A stretch of DNA of 52,134 nucleotides from CAYMUR01 sp964393615 (GCA_964393615.1 CAYMUR010000027.1:1-52134); one strand, 5' to 3'; shown: positions 27,049 to 36,889, counted from the stretch's first letter. Notes: generated by a model not told the origin, from the sequence alone. Numbers and translations are program-made.

Positions 27049-28335
27049 ATGCATACTATCCAAAATGGCACAGACAATATGTTGACGAATGTACCTATTA
27101 AGTCGTTACCGGTTGTCGAACGCTGGGATTGTCACAATTGCGGTAATTGTTGCCGCGGCAGTATCGTCAGGCTGGATCAGGCTGACGTGAAAAGGTTGCG
27201 TGACCAGAAGTGGTTTGAGCATCCTGATTATCGGGGCACCGCCGTTTATGTTCGCAACCGTTGGTTTGGTGGGGGTTATCGCTTGGCCCATCGGGACGAC
27301 GGTAGCTGTGTGTTTTTGATGGACGATGGGCTATGCCGGGTGCATGCAGAATTTGGTTATGAGGCAAAGCCTGCATATTGCCGAACCTATCCGTTGCAAC
27401 TTGTGCCTTGGGATAGGTTTGCTTATTTGACAATACGTCGCAGCTGCCCTTCGGCAGCCTGTGACAAAGGCCGTCCAATCCGTGAGCATCGTCAACGCTT
27501 TACACGTCTCCTGCAAAAAAATAGTCATCGAAAATCTGTTTCTTTGCAACCGTTACGATTAACCCGACGCTATCAGGGAAGCTGGTCAGATGCAACTTGT
27601 GTCGCCAATGTGTTGGAGCGGTTATTGACTGATTCCCATTTCCCTATGGTACGGCGCGTGGTCCATGCTGTGCAGTTTTGCGATCTTTTGGAATCGTGCA
27701 AATTAAAAAAGTTCCGTAACGGCCGTTTGAAAGAATTGGTGAACATTTTGCAACAGTCTTGCCTAACCAATGCAGCTGTTTGGTTTCGTGATCGGCGTCC
27801 ACCTGGACGGGCGACTGCCATGCTATTCCGCCAGGTAGCGGCGCAATATGTTCGCTTACATCCAGGATTTCGTGCCGAAAAGACTTGGCGGACTCGTCTA
27901 TTTTTTGCCCAAGCAGCTTTTGTCTTTGCGCGTGGAAAAGGGGCTGTGCCAGCCATACACCATGGATTTCCAGCGGCAACGTTCGAATCACTCGAACGCG
28001 AACTTGGCCCGTTAGACGATTCCATTAGCCAGCCTCTTGATCGTTATTTGGAAAATTCGGCCATGTCGAAACAATATGCTATTTTGGACCGCAGTCATTG
28101 GACACTTGTCGATAGTTTTCGTTCGCTGGCACTCACATTTCCGGTTGCGTTATGGATGTTGCGCTGGGCGACGGGAAATCGGAAACCAGAGCAAGATGAT
28201 TTGCTCGATGTGCTTACGGCCATTGATCGGGCGCAAGGCTATGCGAGTCTTTCACGTAGGCAACACCGTGGGACCATTCGAACGATTGCCAGGCTAGGAG
28301 AGCTTTCGCGTTTAGTGGCCTGGTACGCTCGATAA
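27049..28335 (+). CDS. YkgJ-family cysteine cluster protein
   Basis: About 428 aa. The N-terminal motif WDCHNCGNCCRG (Cys28, 31, 34, 35) with later CVFLMDDGLCRVHAEFG, AYCRTYPLQ and SCPS identifies the YkgJ/Fe-S or zinc-cluster family (UPF0153), whose members bind a metal cluster but mostly lack known function. The C-terminal ~300 residues are helical and specific to long planctomycete versions. The frame opens at a GTG (26968); the ATGs at 27049 and 27079 are more plausible starts since the motif lies just after. No signal peptide or transmembrane helix is evident. Confidence 0.78.
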   Translation: MHTIQNGTDNMLTNVPIKSLPVVERWDCHNCGNCCRGSIVRLDQADVKRLRDQKWFEHPDYRGTAVYVRNRWFGGGYRLAHRDDGSCVFLMDDGLCRVHAEFGYEAKPAYCRTYPLQLVPWDRFAYLTIRRSCPSAACDKGRPIREHRQRFTRLLQKNSHRKSVSLQPLRLTRRYQGSWSDATCVANVLERLLTDSHFPMVRRVVHAVQFCDLLESCKLKKFRNGRLKELVNILQQSCLTNAAVWFRDRRPPGRATAMLFRQVAAQYVRLHPGFRAEKTWRTRLFFAQAAFVFARGKGAVPAIHHGFPAATFESLERELGPLDDSISQPLDRYLENSAMSKQYAILDRSHWTLVDSFRSLALTFPVALWMLRWATGNRKPEQDDLLDVLTAIDRAQGYASLSRRQHRGTIRTIARLGELSRLVAWYAR

Positions 28336-28442
28336 TCATCGGCCGGTCCGTGTCCTAGGTGTGTAGATAATTATGCTTGGGATTCGATCTTGGAACTGGT
28401 AGACTGGCCACTGGCATTTCAAACTCAGACGGTTTATCAAAG

Positions 28443-29234
28443 ATGGATTTAAACTTTAAGGGAAAAGTCGTTTTGGTTACTGGTGGTTCCAAAGGGATTG
28501 GCCAGGGGATCGTACGGTCATTTCTTGCCGAAGGTGCGAAAATTGCCAATGTGAATCGTAGTATTGAAGAAGGGCAGTTGTTGCAGTCAGAATATGCGTC
28601 TCAAGGAAAAGACTGCTTTTTTATCCAGGCGGATTTAGTGGATACCGCAGCCTGCCAGCGTACAGTACAAACGACCTTGGAACATTTTGGTCGCATTGAT
28701 GTGCTTGTCAACAATGCGGGGTTCAACGATGCGGCAGGTTTGAATGCAGGTCCCGCCGAATTTGTTGCATCGCTTGAGCGGAATCTCGTGCATTACTATG
28801 CCATGGCGCACTACGCGCGGGACACGTTGGTCGCAAGTCGCGGTACAATCGTCAATATTGGATCAAAAGTAAGTATGACTGGCCAGGGAGACACGTCAGG
28901 CTATGCCGCTGCCAAGGGTGGCATCAATAGCTTGACACGAGAATGGGCTGTTGAACTTGCGCCTCACGGCGTTCGAGTGAATGCGGTCATTCCTGCCGAA
29001 ACGTGGACCCCTTTGTATGAAAAATGGCTGGCCACATGTCCCGATCCAGAGTCATCCCGTGCTGCGATTGAAAAGTTGATTCCCTTAGATCAGCGTTTTA
29101 CAACCGTTGAAGAAATTGCAGATATGGTTGTGTTTCTTGCATCCACTCGATCAGGTCATACGACAGGTCAGATCATTGTGGTAGATGGCGGCTATACCCA
29201 CTTGGATCGCAAGTGTACCTCTGACGTTAAATAG
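28443..29234 (+). CDS. short-chain dehydrogenase/reductase (L-fucose dehydrogenase-like)
   Basis: 263 aa from the ATG at 28443. Classical SDR Rossmann enzyme: TGGSKGIG cofactor motif (13-20), NNAG, catalytic Ser in NIGSKVS, Tyr154 and Lys158 in YAAAKGG, and a C-terminal TGQIIVVDGGY. The opening MDLNFKGKVVLVTGG resembles bacterial L-fucose dehydrogenases of this family as I remember them, but SDR substrate assignment from sequence alone is weak. Planctomycetes degrade sulfated fucans, so a fucose role would be reasonable, yet no other fucose gene is in the window. Cytoplasmic. Confidence 0.85.
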   Translation: MDLNFKGKVVLVTGGSKGIGQGIVRSFLAEGAKIANVNRSIEEGQLLQSEYASQGKDCFFIQADLVDTAACQRTVQTTLEHFGRIDVLVNNAGFNDAAGLNAGPAEFVASLERNLVHYYAMAHYARDTLVASRGTIVNIGSKVSMTGQGDTSGYAAAKGGINSLTREWAVELAPHGVRVNAVIPAETWTPLYEKWLATCPDPESSRAAIEKLIPLDQRFTTVEEIADMVVFLASTRSGHTTGQIIVVDGGYTHLDRKCTSDVK

Positions 29235-29757
29235 CAAACAATAGTCCGTCCGAAGTGTTTGCGTGGAAATGCCACAAACAGTCTCTGCAATTTGATAAGA
29301 GTAATGTTTGGTTACCGGTAACCCATTCTTGAATTCCCTGGGGACTGATAACACGTCTTTTCGGTACAGTTCGTACGTCTGATTCCAGTCACCTGGCATC
29401 GTTCCAGGTGCAATCGTTACAACAGCTTGTACCGATTCACAAGAGACCTGGAATCTGAAATCTTGTACCAATTCATGACATTTTTGTAGTCGTTGGTTAC
29501 GATGAAACTAATAGTCCAGATCGTGGGCAGCGTGGCGTTGAGAGTTTGATGTGCCAGTGTGCAAAAACTTTTCAACGTCAAATACAAAACTCTTTGCCGC
29601 TGTTCTGAGGGGACCGGTTTGGAAATGGTATGACCTGCTCGCTGTCGACATGTTGGTATCGTCATGGTGCAGGATGGAGTAACGTTTGTGCAGATTGGAG
29701 CATGTCCCCATTTCGTTTGACAGCTCCGTTGGTTTTCCTTTGTGGAGGTTAATCCCC
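29235..29757. other. intergenic region with one hairpin
   Basis: About 520 bp upstream of the giant Calx-beta gene. It has no credible gene. A perfect 7-bp stem, CACCTGG/CCAGGTG (29390-29410, loop CATCGTT), is present without a T-tract. A strong Shine-Dalgarno (GGAGG, 29744-29748) at its right end defines the next start. Confidence 0.4.
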
Positions 29758-32700
29758 GTGATGTGGCTTCGACGTAGCAATCGCCTATTGGATACTAATG
29801 GTTTGTTGACTCGTCTTCGGAACACGAAGTTAACCAAACGCGTGTTCGGTGATACTCGTGGGCGACGATTGTCATTACAGCCACTTGAGCCAAGGCGTTT
29901 GCTGGCATTCATTGGGCTGGAGGTCAATCTACTGGAAGACGATGGTGGAACGCCAGGTGATTTGATAGCCGATGACCTGTTGTCGGTAGGCCAGAGTTTC
30001 TTTGCCGAAATCACCGTACAGTCTATTGACGAACCAAGCGATACAGAACAAGCGGGAGGCGTGTTTTCATTGCAGTTAGATGTGGGCTGGGATCCAGCAG
30101 TGTTGCAAGAGATTGACGATCCGTTCATACCTCAATTGGTTGTCGCACCCGTTGGCTTCACAGCATTTTTTGGCCAACTGGACAATGACCAAGGTGAAAT
30201 ACTTGCACTTGCAGCGGGTACGACGGCACTCCCATTGGCGGTCGGAGGAGACGTACCAGAACGATTTTACCTGTTGTATTTTAGGGCGGAAAGTCCAGCG
30301 ACGGATTCGCTGTTTTCTATTACCGGGTCGGGAGGATTAGCTGACCTCAGTAATCCCAACGTTCACACCCAAATGATGCAAGCAGCAACTTTTACAGTAG
30401 AAGGTGGAGCGCCGGCCGAACTCAATATTAACGATCCAGTGCTGACTGAGGGAACAGATGGTACGACCCATTTGAGCTTTGATGTAGGCCTGACACAAAT
30501 CTTGACATCTGAGATCAGTGTGGATTTTTCGGTGGCTGGTGGTACTGCCCAAGAGTCTCAGGACTACACCATTTCTACGACGAGCCCGATTTTATTTGCG
30601 CCTGGAGAAACTGAAAAAACCGTTGATTTGGTCGTGAACGCTGATTCGACGGTCGAACTTGACGAGACAGTTGTAATCGAACTGTCGAATATTGTCGTTA
30701 CGAATGATTCTGCCGGTATTGCCGGGCCTGACGCGGTGCTGGGTGATGGCATTGGTACCGGTACGATCTCTAACGACGATACAGCGCAGATTTTCCTTGC
30801 GGAACCCGTAGTATCTGCCAGCGAAGCGACGGGTCAGCTAGATTTTGTGATCGATCTGACAAATCCGGTAGATGTTGATGTTTCGGTCGATTTTAACACG
30901 AGTGATGGGTCGGCGACGGTGGCAGATTCCGACTATGTGGCTACCAGCAACACAGTTGTATTTTTGGCGGGACAGTCTGACGCCATGACGGTGCCAATTA
31001 CTGTCATCGATGACAACAAACTTGAGTTGAATGAAACCCTGACCCTAGCGATCAGCAATCTTGGCCACCAGGGGCGTACGGTATCGTTAGGAACGGCATC
31101 GGCAACGGGAGAAATCGTCAATGCTGACGTTGACGACATCGCCAATCTGACGATTACGGACGTCACCCAAGACGAAGGAGACAGTGGTGAATCATCCCTG
31201 TTTTCCTTTGCGGTACAGCTTGATAATCCTGTTGACGCGGAGGTTAGCGTCCAGTTTGTGACAAGTGATGGAACCGCTTTGGTTGCGGATGGCGATTACG
31301 AATCGACTAGTGGGGCATTGACGTTTCCAGCGGGAAGCACCGCGTCACAAATGGTCGATGTAACCGTCCATGGCGATGATGATCCCGAAGCGACCGAAAC
31401 GTTCAGTGTGGATCTGTTTGATCTCCAGGATGCAGGACGTGGCGTGGGGCTCGAGGCAACAGCCACAGCAACGATTGTCGCAGATGACACGGCCATTTTT
31501 ATAGATGATGTCACGCTGAGTGAAGGTGATTCCGGACAAACAACATTTGTATTCAGCGTAACTGCTTCGGGAGTGCCTGCGGGCCAGTCCATAGAAGTCA
31601 TTGCCAACACTACGGATGGGAGTGCCAGTGCAACGAATGGTGACTATGAACCTGTCGAGAACGCGGTGTTGACGTTCGATGACCAAACCGCGACGCAAAC
31701 GGTTACCGTTTTTGTTAACGGAGATACATTCGTTGAGAATGATGAGACATTTCATGTGACCATTGCTACCGACGCAGTTGGCATTACCTTGGCAGATGAT
31801 ACTGGCTTGGGAACGATTACCAATGATGAAATCGCTGAAATATCCGTCAACGACGTTACGGTCACAGAAGGTGACTCCGCAACGACGGTGGATATTGTAT
31901 TTGACGTTACGCTCAGCGCTCCGGTCGATGTAGCTGTGTCATTGGACGTAGCCACAGTGGATGGTACGGCACAGGCAGCAGACGACGACTATGTTGCATC
32001 GAGCCAGACGATTACTTTTCCGGCAACTGATAATTCGACACAAATGTTCACGGTTACGGTCAATGGTGACAACACCGTGGAGTTGACGGAATCCTTTGAG
32101 ATATCGCTTACAAACCTTGATGTCGCAGGACGGAATGTGGTCTTGAGTGACGAACTGGCGCTGGGAACAATCAACAATGATGATACGGCAACAATGTCGG
32201 TGTCCGACGTGACGGTCAGCGAAGGAGCGGATGGGGAGACGGCCACCCTACCCTTTGCCGTGTTGCTTGACCGCCCAGTTGACGTGGAAGTCAACATTGA
32301 TTTCACGACGAATGATCAAACGGCTCTCCTGGCAGATGGAGATTATCAGTCAACGTCTGGGACGTTGACGTTTGCCGCTGGAACCGCTTCCACGCAAACG
32401 ATTGACGTGATTGCGAATGGCGATAACCAAGTTGAATCCAACGAAACACTGGAAATGATCCTTCACGGCCTGGAGGCGAGTGGCCGAGACGTGACATTGT
32501 CTCAAGCGAATGCGATCGGTAGCATCGAAAACGATGATGAAGTGGTTGTACTGATTGACGACGTGCAGGTGTCGGAAGGGGATTCTGGCACGGGGGTCAC
32601 AGAAGTAACAGTTCGTTTGACTGGTCCTGTTGACGAACAGGTCTCGGTGGACTTTACGACCGTTGACGGTAGTGGGCTGGTGGTTGATGGTGATTACTTT

Positions 32701-34260
32701 ACCAATTCAGGCACGGTCACTTTTGAGCCAGGATCGACCAGTGAACTGATTCCTGTCACGGTCCAAGGCGATCTTAAATACGAACTCGATGAAACTTTGA
32801 AGGTTGCGTTGAGTAATCTCCAGGTCGGAAATTCAAACGTGTCCATTCAAGATGCGGAAGCGATACTCACGGTCAACAACGATGACAATCATCCTGATAT
32901 CCAGATTGATAGTGTTTACGTCAATGAACCGGAAAATGATTCGGTAGACGTTATCTTCACGGTTAATCTTTCGAATCCAAGTTATGAAACGGTGACTGTC
33001 GATTATGCCACCGTGGACGTTTCGGCGCAGGACGAGACAGGTGAAGGCGACTATCTATCGGCCAGTGGCACCTTGACCTTTGATAGCCAGGAGAATGAGA
33101 CCCAGCAGACGATTTCCGTCCAGGTGAATGCTGATGACAACAGTGAAGGGATTGAGACTTTTCAGCTGCTGCTGTCGAATGCTGAGGGTGGCACGATTGT
33201 TCAAGGAAATGATGATGGAATCGGGACGATCTCGGAGGATTCGGGTACTGCTTCGTTGAGCGGTTATGTCACACTGGCGGGTTTCTCCTCCTCAACACTG
33301 GGGATTCCTGGTGTGATCATGACCGCATCTGCAGATAATTTGCCACATCCCATTTCGACTGTGACTGATGCAGATGGTTATTATGAATTCGATAGTTTGT
33401 TTGCCGACGACAATTATGAAATTGTGCAGTCCGACCTGGATACTATTTTTGTGAATGGCCTGGATACCGTTGGTACTCAAGGTGGAGAGGTTGAAGAAGA
33501 TCGTTTGTTTAATATTGCTTTGGATGCTGGTGAGGTGGGTAGTGATAATACATTCACCGTACAGAGTCTCCAGCCGAGTTTCATTTCAAAACGATTATTG
33601 TTGAATTCCACGCCGTCCCCGCAACAATTTTTAACGGACTTGATGTCAGGTACTACTGTCGATTCTACGAATTTGACTGTGGTGGCCGGTCCTCCGTCGG
33701 GCATTACTGGTTTCGTCTCACCCCAGGTGATCGTGGACCAGGAAACAGTGACTGTTGTGGGTACGGATGGCTATGACGAATTTGAATTCCAGGTTAGTGC
33801 GGCTGAATTGATCGTTACCATCAATCAGGAAGTTCACACCTTAGCGACGGAGCAGGTATCGGAGGTCATTTTCACTGGTGGTGGTGGGGCAGATCGCGCC
33901 ACATTGATCGGTGGAGACGGTGACGAGCACGTAGAACTATCTCCGCATTCTGCTACTTTGCACGACGCCGATCTTTCATATTTTGTGAAAGTGTCAGAGG
34001 TAGATCAAATTGTGGCAGACGGTGGCGACGGTAACAATACGGCGGTCCTGTTTGACTCGATCGGTGACGATACGTTGCAAATTCAGCCAAACCTGGCCAG
34101 GATGTCGATGGACGATCTGTGCAACCAAGTTGTGAATTTTGACCTGGTAAGGGCAGTGTCTCGCGCGGGGAATACTGATTTGTTGCGTGGTGCGGACCGT
34201 GCCGATTTCGTGTTACAACTGGAAGGTAACTGGCGCGATGCAGCTCGCATGGCGGGATGA
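29758..34260 (+). CDS. giant LEPR-XLL protein with Calx-beta repeats
   Basis: About 1500 aa. GGAGG lies 9 nt before the GTG at 29758 (an ATG follows at 29761). The N terminus is basic and carries LEPRRLLA (residues 43-50), the planctomycete LEPR-XLL motif that marks very large exported proteins. Residues ~50-220 look like a cohesin-type beta-sandwich. Eight Calx-beta repeats of ~115 aa follow, each with acidic Ca-binding phrases such as DVTVSEGADG, ADGDYES and ENDD. Then a carboxypeptidase-regulatory/SdrD-B-like domain (TVTDADGYYEFDSLF) and a final region with GGGGADRATLIGGDGDE. The protein is probably a calcium-stabilised surface adhesin or structural fibre. No dockerin or PEP-CTERM anchor is seen. 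Confidence 0.92.
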   Translation: MMWLRRSNRLLDTNGLLTRLRNTKLTKRVFGDTRGRRLSLQPLEPRRLLAFIGLEVNLLEDDGGTPGDLIADDLLSVGQSFFAEITVQSIDEPSDTEQAGGVFSLQLDVGWDPAVLQEIDDPFIPQLVVAPVGFTAFFGQLDNDQGEILALAAGTTALPLAVGGDVPERFYLLYFRAESPATDSLFSITGSGGLADLSNPNVHTQMMQAATFTVEGGAPAELNINDPVLTEGTDGTTHLSFDVGLTQILTSEISVDFSVAGGTAQESQDYTISTTSPILFAPGETEKTVDLVVNADSTVELDETVVIELSNIVVTNDSAGIAGPDAVLGDGIGTGTISNDDTAQIFLAEPVVSASEATGQLDFVIDLTNPVDVDVSVDFNTSDGSATVADSDYVATSNTVVFLAGQSDAMTVPITVIDDNKLELNETLTLAISNLGHQGRTVSLGTASATGEIVNADVDDIANLTITDVTQDEGDSGESSLFSFAVQLDNPVDAEVSVQFVTSDGTALVADGDYESTSGALTFPAGSTASQMVDVTVHGDDDPEATETFSVDLFDLQDAGRGVGLEATATATIVADDTAIFIDDVTLSEGDSGQTTFVFSVTASGVPAGQSIEVIANTTDGSASATNGDYEPVENAVLTFDDQTATQTVTVFVNGDTFVENDETFHVTIATDAVGITLADDTGLGTITNDEIAEISVNDVTVTEGDSATTVDIVFDVTLSAPVDVAVSLDVATVDGTAQAADDDYVASSQTITFPATDNSTQMFTVTVNGDNTVELTESFEISLTNLDVAGRNVVLSDELALGTINNDDTATMSVSDVTVSEGADGETATLPFAVLLDRPVDVEVNIDFTTNDQTALLADGDYQSTSGTLTFAAGTASTQTIDVIANGDNQVESNETLEMILHGLEASGRDVTLSQANAIGSIENDDEVVVLIDDVQVSEGDSGTGVTEVTVRLTGPVDEQVSVDFTTVDGSGLVVDGDYFTNSGTVTFEPGSTSELIPVTVQGDLKYELDETLKVALSNLQVGNSNVSIQDAEAILTVNNDDNHPDIQIDSVYVNEPENDSVDVIFTVNLSNPSYETVTVDYATVDVSAQDETGEGDYLSASGTLTFDSQENETQQTISVQVNADDNSEGIETFQLLLSNAEGGTIVQGNDDGIGTISEDSGTASLSGYVTLAGFSSSTLGIPGVIMTASADNLPHPISTVTDADGYYEFDSLFADDNYEIVQSDLDTIFVNGLDTVGTQGGEVEEDRLFNIALDAGEVGSDNTFTVQSLQPSFISKRLLLNSTPSPQQFLTDLMSGTTVDSTNLTVVAGPPSGITGFVSPQVIVDQETVTVVGTDGYDEFEFQVSAAELIVTINQEVHTLATEQVSEVIFTGGGGADRATLIGGDGDEHVELSPHSATLHDADLSYFVKVSEVDQIVADGGDGNNTAVLFDSIGDDTLQIQPNLARMSMDDLCNQVVNFDLVRAVSRAGNTDLLRGADRADFVLQLEGNWRDAARMAG
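30421..33235 (+). repeat. eight tandem Calx-beta coding repeats
   Basis: Repeat units begin near 30421, 30787, 31144, 31495, 31837, 32191, 32542 and 32896, giving a period of roughly 340-370 bp. Each encodes a phrase of the form (I/V)xDVxVxEGDSG, a central DGxAxxxDGDY, and a closing TIxNDD. The DNA has diverged well below identity, so these are old domain duplications rather than recent slippage, and they should not cause assembly collapse. Confidence 0.85.
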
Positions 34261-34290
34261 AGATGGCATCTTTGCCGGTAAGTGTGGGAC

Positions 34291-34321
34291 CGTTTGTCCG
34301 CATTGAACTCCCGGACAAACG
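34291..34321. terminator. 10-bp-stem hairpin between convergent genes
   Basis: CGTTTGTCCG pairs perfectly with CGGACAAACG across an 11-nt loop. It sits 30 bp after the stop of the Calx-beta gene and 90 bp beyond the stop of the convergent BBP7 gene. There is no T-tract on either side, so it may be a bidirectional stop or RNA-stabilising hairpin rather than a classical Rho-independent terminator. Confidence 0.5.
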
Positions 34322-34410
34322 TTACAAATCGGGAAACGGTACTTAGCCAACGTGCGAGCCGAACAGCGGTAGAAAACTAGTGACTTCACAGCGACTATCG
34401 GTGTCGAACG

Positions 34411-36024
34411 TTACCAGGTCCGTTGCAGTCCCAAACGCAGACCTTGGGCCCAAAAATCAGTCAACTGAAAGCGAGAGGCGGGGAGTGGTTCGTTAGGTGT
34501 GGTGGCTGGTGGAAATTGTCGTGGGTCCACATTGCGGTCGATTTGATTGCCGGGGCGAACGACCCGACTCCAATAGAGGAATGAATAACCGAGAGACATC
34601 TGCCAACGGCAACCCAAGGGTCGTGACACCGTCAGCCCGAACTCGGGTATGAAAGCTAATTCGTCCTGGCTGACTTGGCCGATGTTGGACGGCAAAGCCA
34701 GGAATCCACCGGCGAAACTTTCAGACGTGGAATCGGGGCTTGTAATGAGCGTCGCTCCGTTGATGTTTACCGTGGAATGAGAGTTGCCCAATGCAATTTT
34801 CATCAGAAACTCAAAGGTCCAACAGTTCTGTTGAACCTCGGCCAAGAGCCCCAACTGGCCACCGTGGAATTTGTTATTGGTATCGAATGCATCATGGATC
34901 GTAAATGTTGTCCCGGCAGCCAGCTCAGTAAGGGGTTCATTAAAATCGCGAAATGTCAGGTTTTCGTCTAATTCGCCATATCGATAACCAGCCAGCATAT
35001 TGACGCGAAAACCGCAACCCTGGCAAACAGTACGTCGCAGACTTAAATCAAAAAGATTAAATGCGGAGGTAGCCTTGATATCGAGTGTTCCGCTAGAGAG
35101 ATCTGGAAACGACGTAAGTCCAGAGCCTTCTTCTTCCAGTTCTACATTAAAAAATGGCCGGGCAACAATATCTCCATCACTACCACCTGCCGAGAAATGA
35201 TCTTTTTTACGGCCAAGGCGGAGATAACTGGCCTCAACGGCCAGGCATGATCCCAACGGTTTGCTGATTGTGTAGCGTCCACCAGCTCGCACATTATTGT
35301 TGATTTCAGAATTACCGAAAAGGATTCCAGTATCGGGTTGACCGAGAACACCAGCGCTATTCGGGTCGGTAGTGCCGTCACCGCTTGTCGTGGCTAAGGG
35401 AGGTGTGTCAAATCCATCTGTCCACCAAATCAAACCTTCGGACTTGATGGTAATCCCGAGACAGGAGGGTGTTTGGGACGATAAACAGGACGAGCAGGTA
35501 CCACAACCGTCGCCAATGGATGGTGTGGAAAGAGTGTTTGCTGGTTGAATTGCGACTTCTTTGAGTGCAGGCTGTACGTTTTTGGCAGGATTTGCAACAG
35601 CTGCCTCGATTTTCTGCGCGATTTTACCCCATGGCGAGCTACCACCGTTCGGGACGGGGGCAATACCGGTTTGACTGACTGCCCGCGACCTGTGGCCATG
35701 CGTTTTTGGGTTTTCAGAATCGTTACGTTCCGCAGACCAAGGGTCAATGGCTTGGCGTGGTGCGGAACGACCTGAAAGACGCTTCTGAGAAGTGTGTCGT
35801 ACGGGACGCCTGGTCTGATTTTGTGGCGTTATCACAAGGGAATCCGAACCATACCAATCAGAGCGGTGTGCTGACGTGGTGGTCGGTTTTTGGTCCGCAT
35901 AGGTGGTACCTGGCCCAGTAAATGACCATGCGATTGCTGTGAGGACAATCGTAGTTCGGGGATAAAGAGACCCAATCATGCGAAGCGAACACATGCGAAT
36001 TGATAGTAGTGCTTGCAAAGCCAT
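34411..36024 (-). CDS. BBP7-type outer-membrane beta-barrel protein
   Basis: 537 aa. The N terminus has a signal-like stretch (best from Met16: MIGSLYPRTTIVLTAIAWSF, ending near TTYA), then a ~130-residue disordered Ser/Arg/Pro-rich linker and a Cys cluster (GCGTCSSC). The C-terminal ~340 residues match the planctomycete beta-barrel porin 7 family: GLIWWTDGFDTPPL, then repeating amphipathic strands such as AGGRYTISKPLGSCLAVEAS, AGYRYGELDENL and LGYSFLYWSRVVRPGNQID, ending in FWAQGLRLGLQRTW with a terminal aromatic residue usual for barrel proteins. Likely an outer-membrane channel or structural barrel. Convergent with the Calx-beta gene. Confidence 0.88.
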   Translation of the reverse strand: MALQALLSIRMCSLRMIGSLYPRTTIVLTAIAWSFTGPGTTYADQKPTTTSAHRSDWYGSDSLVITPQNQTRRPVRHTSQKRLSGRSAPRQAIDPWSAERNDSENPKTHGHRSRAVSQTGIAPVPNGGSSPWGKIAQKIEAAVANPAKNVQPALKEVAIQPANTLSTPSIGDGCGTCSSCLSSQTPSCLGITIKSEGLIWWTDGFDTPPLATTSGDGTTDPNSAGVLGQPDTGILFGNSEINNNVRAGGRYTISKPLGSCLAVEASYLRLGRKKDHFSAGGSDGDIVARPFFNVELEEEGSGLTSFPDLSSGTLDIKATSAFNLFDLSLRRTVCQGCGFRVNMLAGYRYGELDENLTFRDFNEPLTELAAGTTFTIHDAFDTNNKFHGGQLGLLAEVQQNCWTFEFLMKIALGNSHSTVNINGATLITSPDSTSESFAGGFLALPSNIGQVSQDELAFIPEFGLTVSRPLGCRWQMSLGYSFLYWSRVVRPGNQIDRNVDPRQFPPATTPNEPLPASRFQLTDFWAQGLRLGLQRTW

Positions 36025-36327
36025 CAGTTTTGTACCCCGGGCGAAAACAATAGACTCATCAATGTTTTCTATATTCGGCCGTATAATCCGTACAGCTTAA
36101 AAAATCCTTATTACCGTAAGAGATTCACCGCAGAGGACGGAAAAAACAGATCTGGAGGGTCGTCAGCGTAATAGCATCGCCTGGTAGAAGGAACCGGCTA
36201 ACCACCAAAGGTAGGCAGAAATTCACGGTTTGGGGATGAATAGATTTTGATCCTGTGCACCTTCCTTGACGATGTGATATTCTGATCGTGTTTGCCGTTT
36301 GTGCGACATGTCATATTTTGTTGGCCT
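36025..36327. other. intergenic region, nothing recognised
   Basis: About 300 bp between the start of the BBP7 gene and the end of yraN. It should hold the BBP7 promoter (read on the minus strand). No RNA gene, repeat or clear terminator was recognised. Confidence 0.3.
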
Positions 36328-36759
36328 TCAACTATGCATTTGACCTTTGCCAACCGCTGGAAATGCATTGAGATAATGTTGAATTTCTGGTTGAGTAGTA
36401 GGTTCAGGCCAGGTTAAGGCAATGACATCAAAGCGGGCAGGTTGTTCTAACAGGTGGTGGTGTTTTAGATAGTGAAGCGCGAGTTTGGTAAGACGTTGTT
36501 GTTTTTCCTGCGTGATGGCTTCCGTCGGATGGCCAGCATCGTGACTGGAACGTGTTTTCACTTCAACAAAAACCACGGTGCGTCCATCGAGAGCGATCAG
36601 GTCCAGTTCGCCGAATTTGTTGCGATGACCTTGTGCAACAATTTTGTAACCGATTTGCCGTAGGAAGCGCGCGGCAACACGTTCCCCACGTTGGCCCAAA
36701 GTCGAAGAAGTGTTTCGATTTTTGCGAAACCATTTGCGAACCGCGATCAATGGGTTCAT
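36328..36759 (-). CDS. yraN: YraN family (UPF0102) nuclease-fold protein
   Basis: 143 aa. The family has a Holliday-junction-resolvase-like restriction endonuclease fold. Visible: GQRGERVAARFLRQIGYKIVAQGHR, then NKFGELDLIALDGRTVVFVEVKTRSS with the Glu, Asp and ExK residues of the nuclease site, and a C-terminal helix. Biological role not settled; sometimes linked to DNA uptake or repair. It is the last gene of the ffh-rpsP-trmD-rplS cluster, a common location, separated from rplS by 128 bp that contain hairpins. Confidence 0.9.
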   Translation of the reverse strand: MNPLIAVRKWFRKNRNTSSTLGQRGERVAARFLRQIGYKIVAQGHRNKFGELDLIALDGRTVVFVEVKTRSSHDAGHPTEAITQEKQQRLTKLALHYLKHHHLLEQPARFDVIALTWPEPTTQPEIQHYLNAFPAVGKGQMHS

Positions 36760-36842
36760 GAGTGGATTGAATCCAAAGACAACACTACCCTACAAGAACG
36801 AATTAGGACACAAACAAAAATGTAGATCATCGACTGCCTGTT

Positions 36843-36889
36843 AAAAAAGCAGCATTAGCTATGGGAACAGCTGCACGAATCAAGCAGCT
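36843..36889 (-). terminator. terminator after rplS with a competing hairpin
   Basis: Read on the minus strand, GCAGC (36874-36870) can pair with GCTGC (36853-36849), followed at once by six T (36848-36843), the form of a Rho-independent terminator with a long loop. The same GCAGC is also part of a perfect 6-bp hairpin AGCTGC/GCAGCT (36889-36869) that overlaps the rplS stop codon. The two structures exclude each other. yraN lies beyond, so read-through would be needed for its expression from the operon. Confidence 0.4.

Noticed and set aside
30421..33235. Calx-beta coding repeats as a possible recent tandem amplification
   Set aside because: The units share protein motifs but differ strongly in DNA, so they are old duplications.
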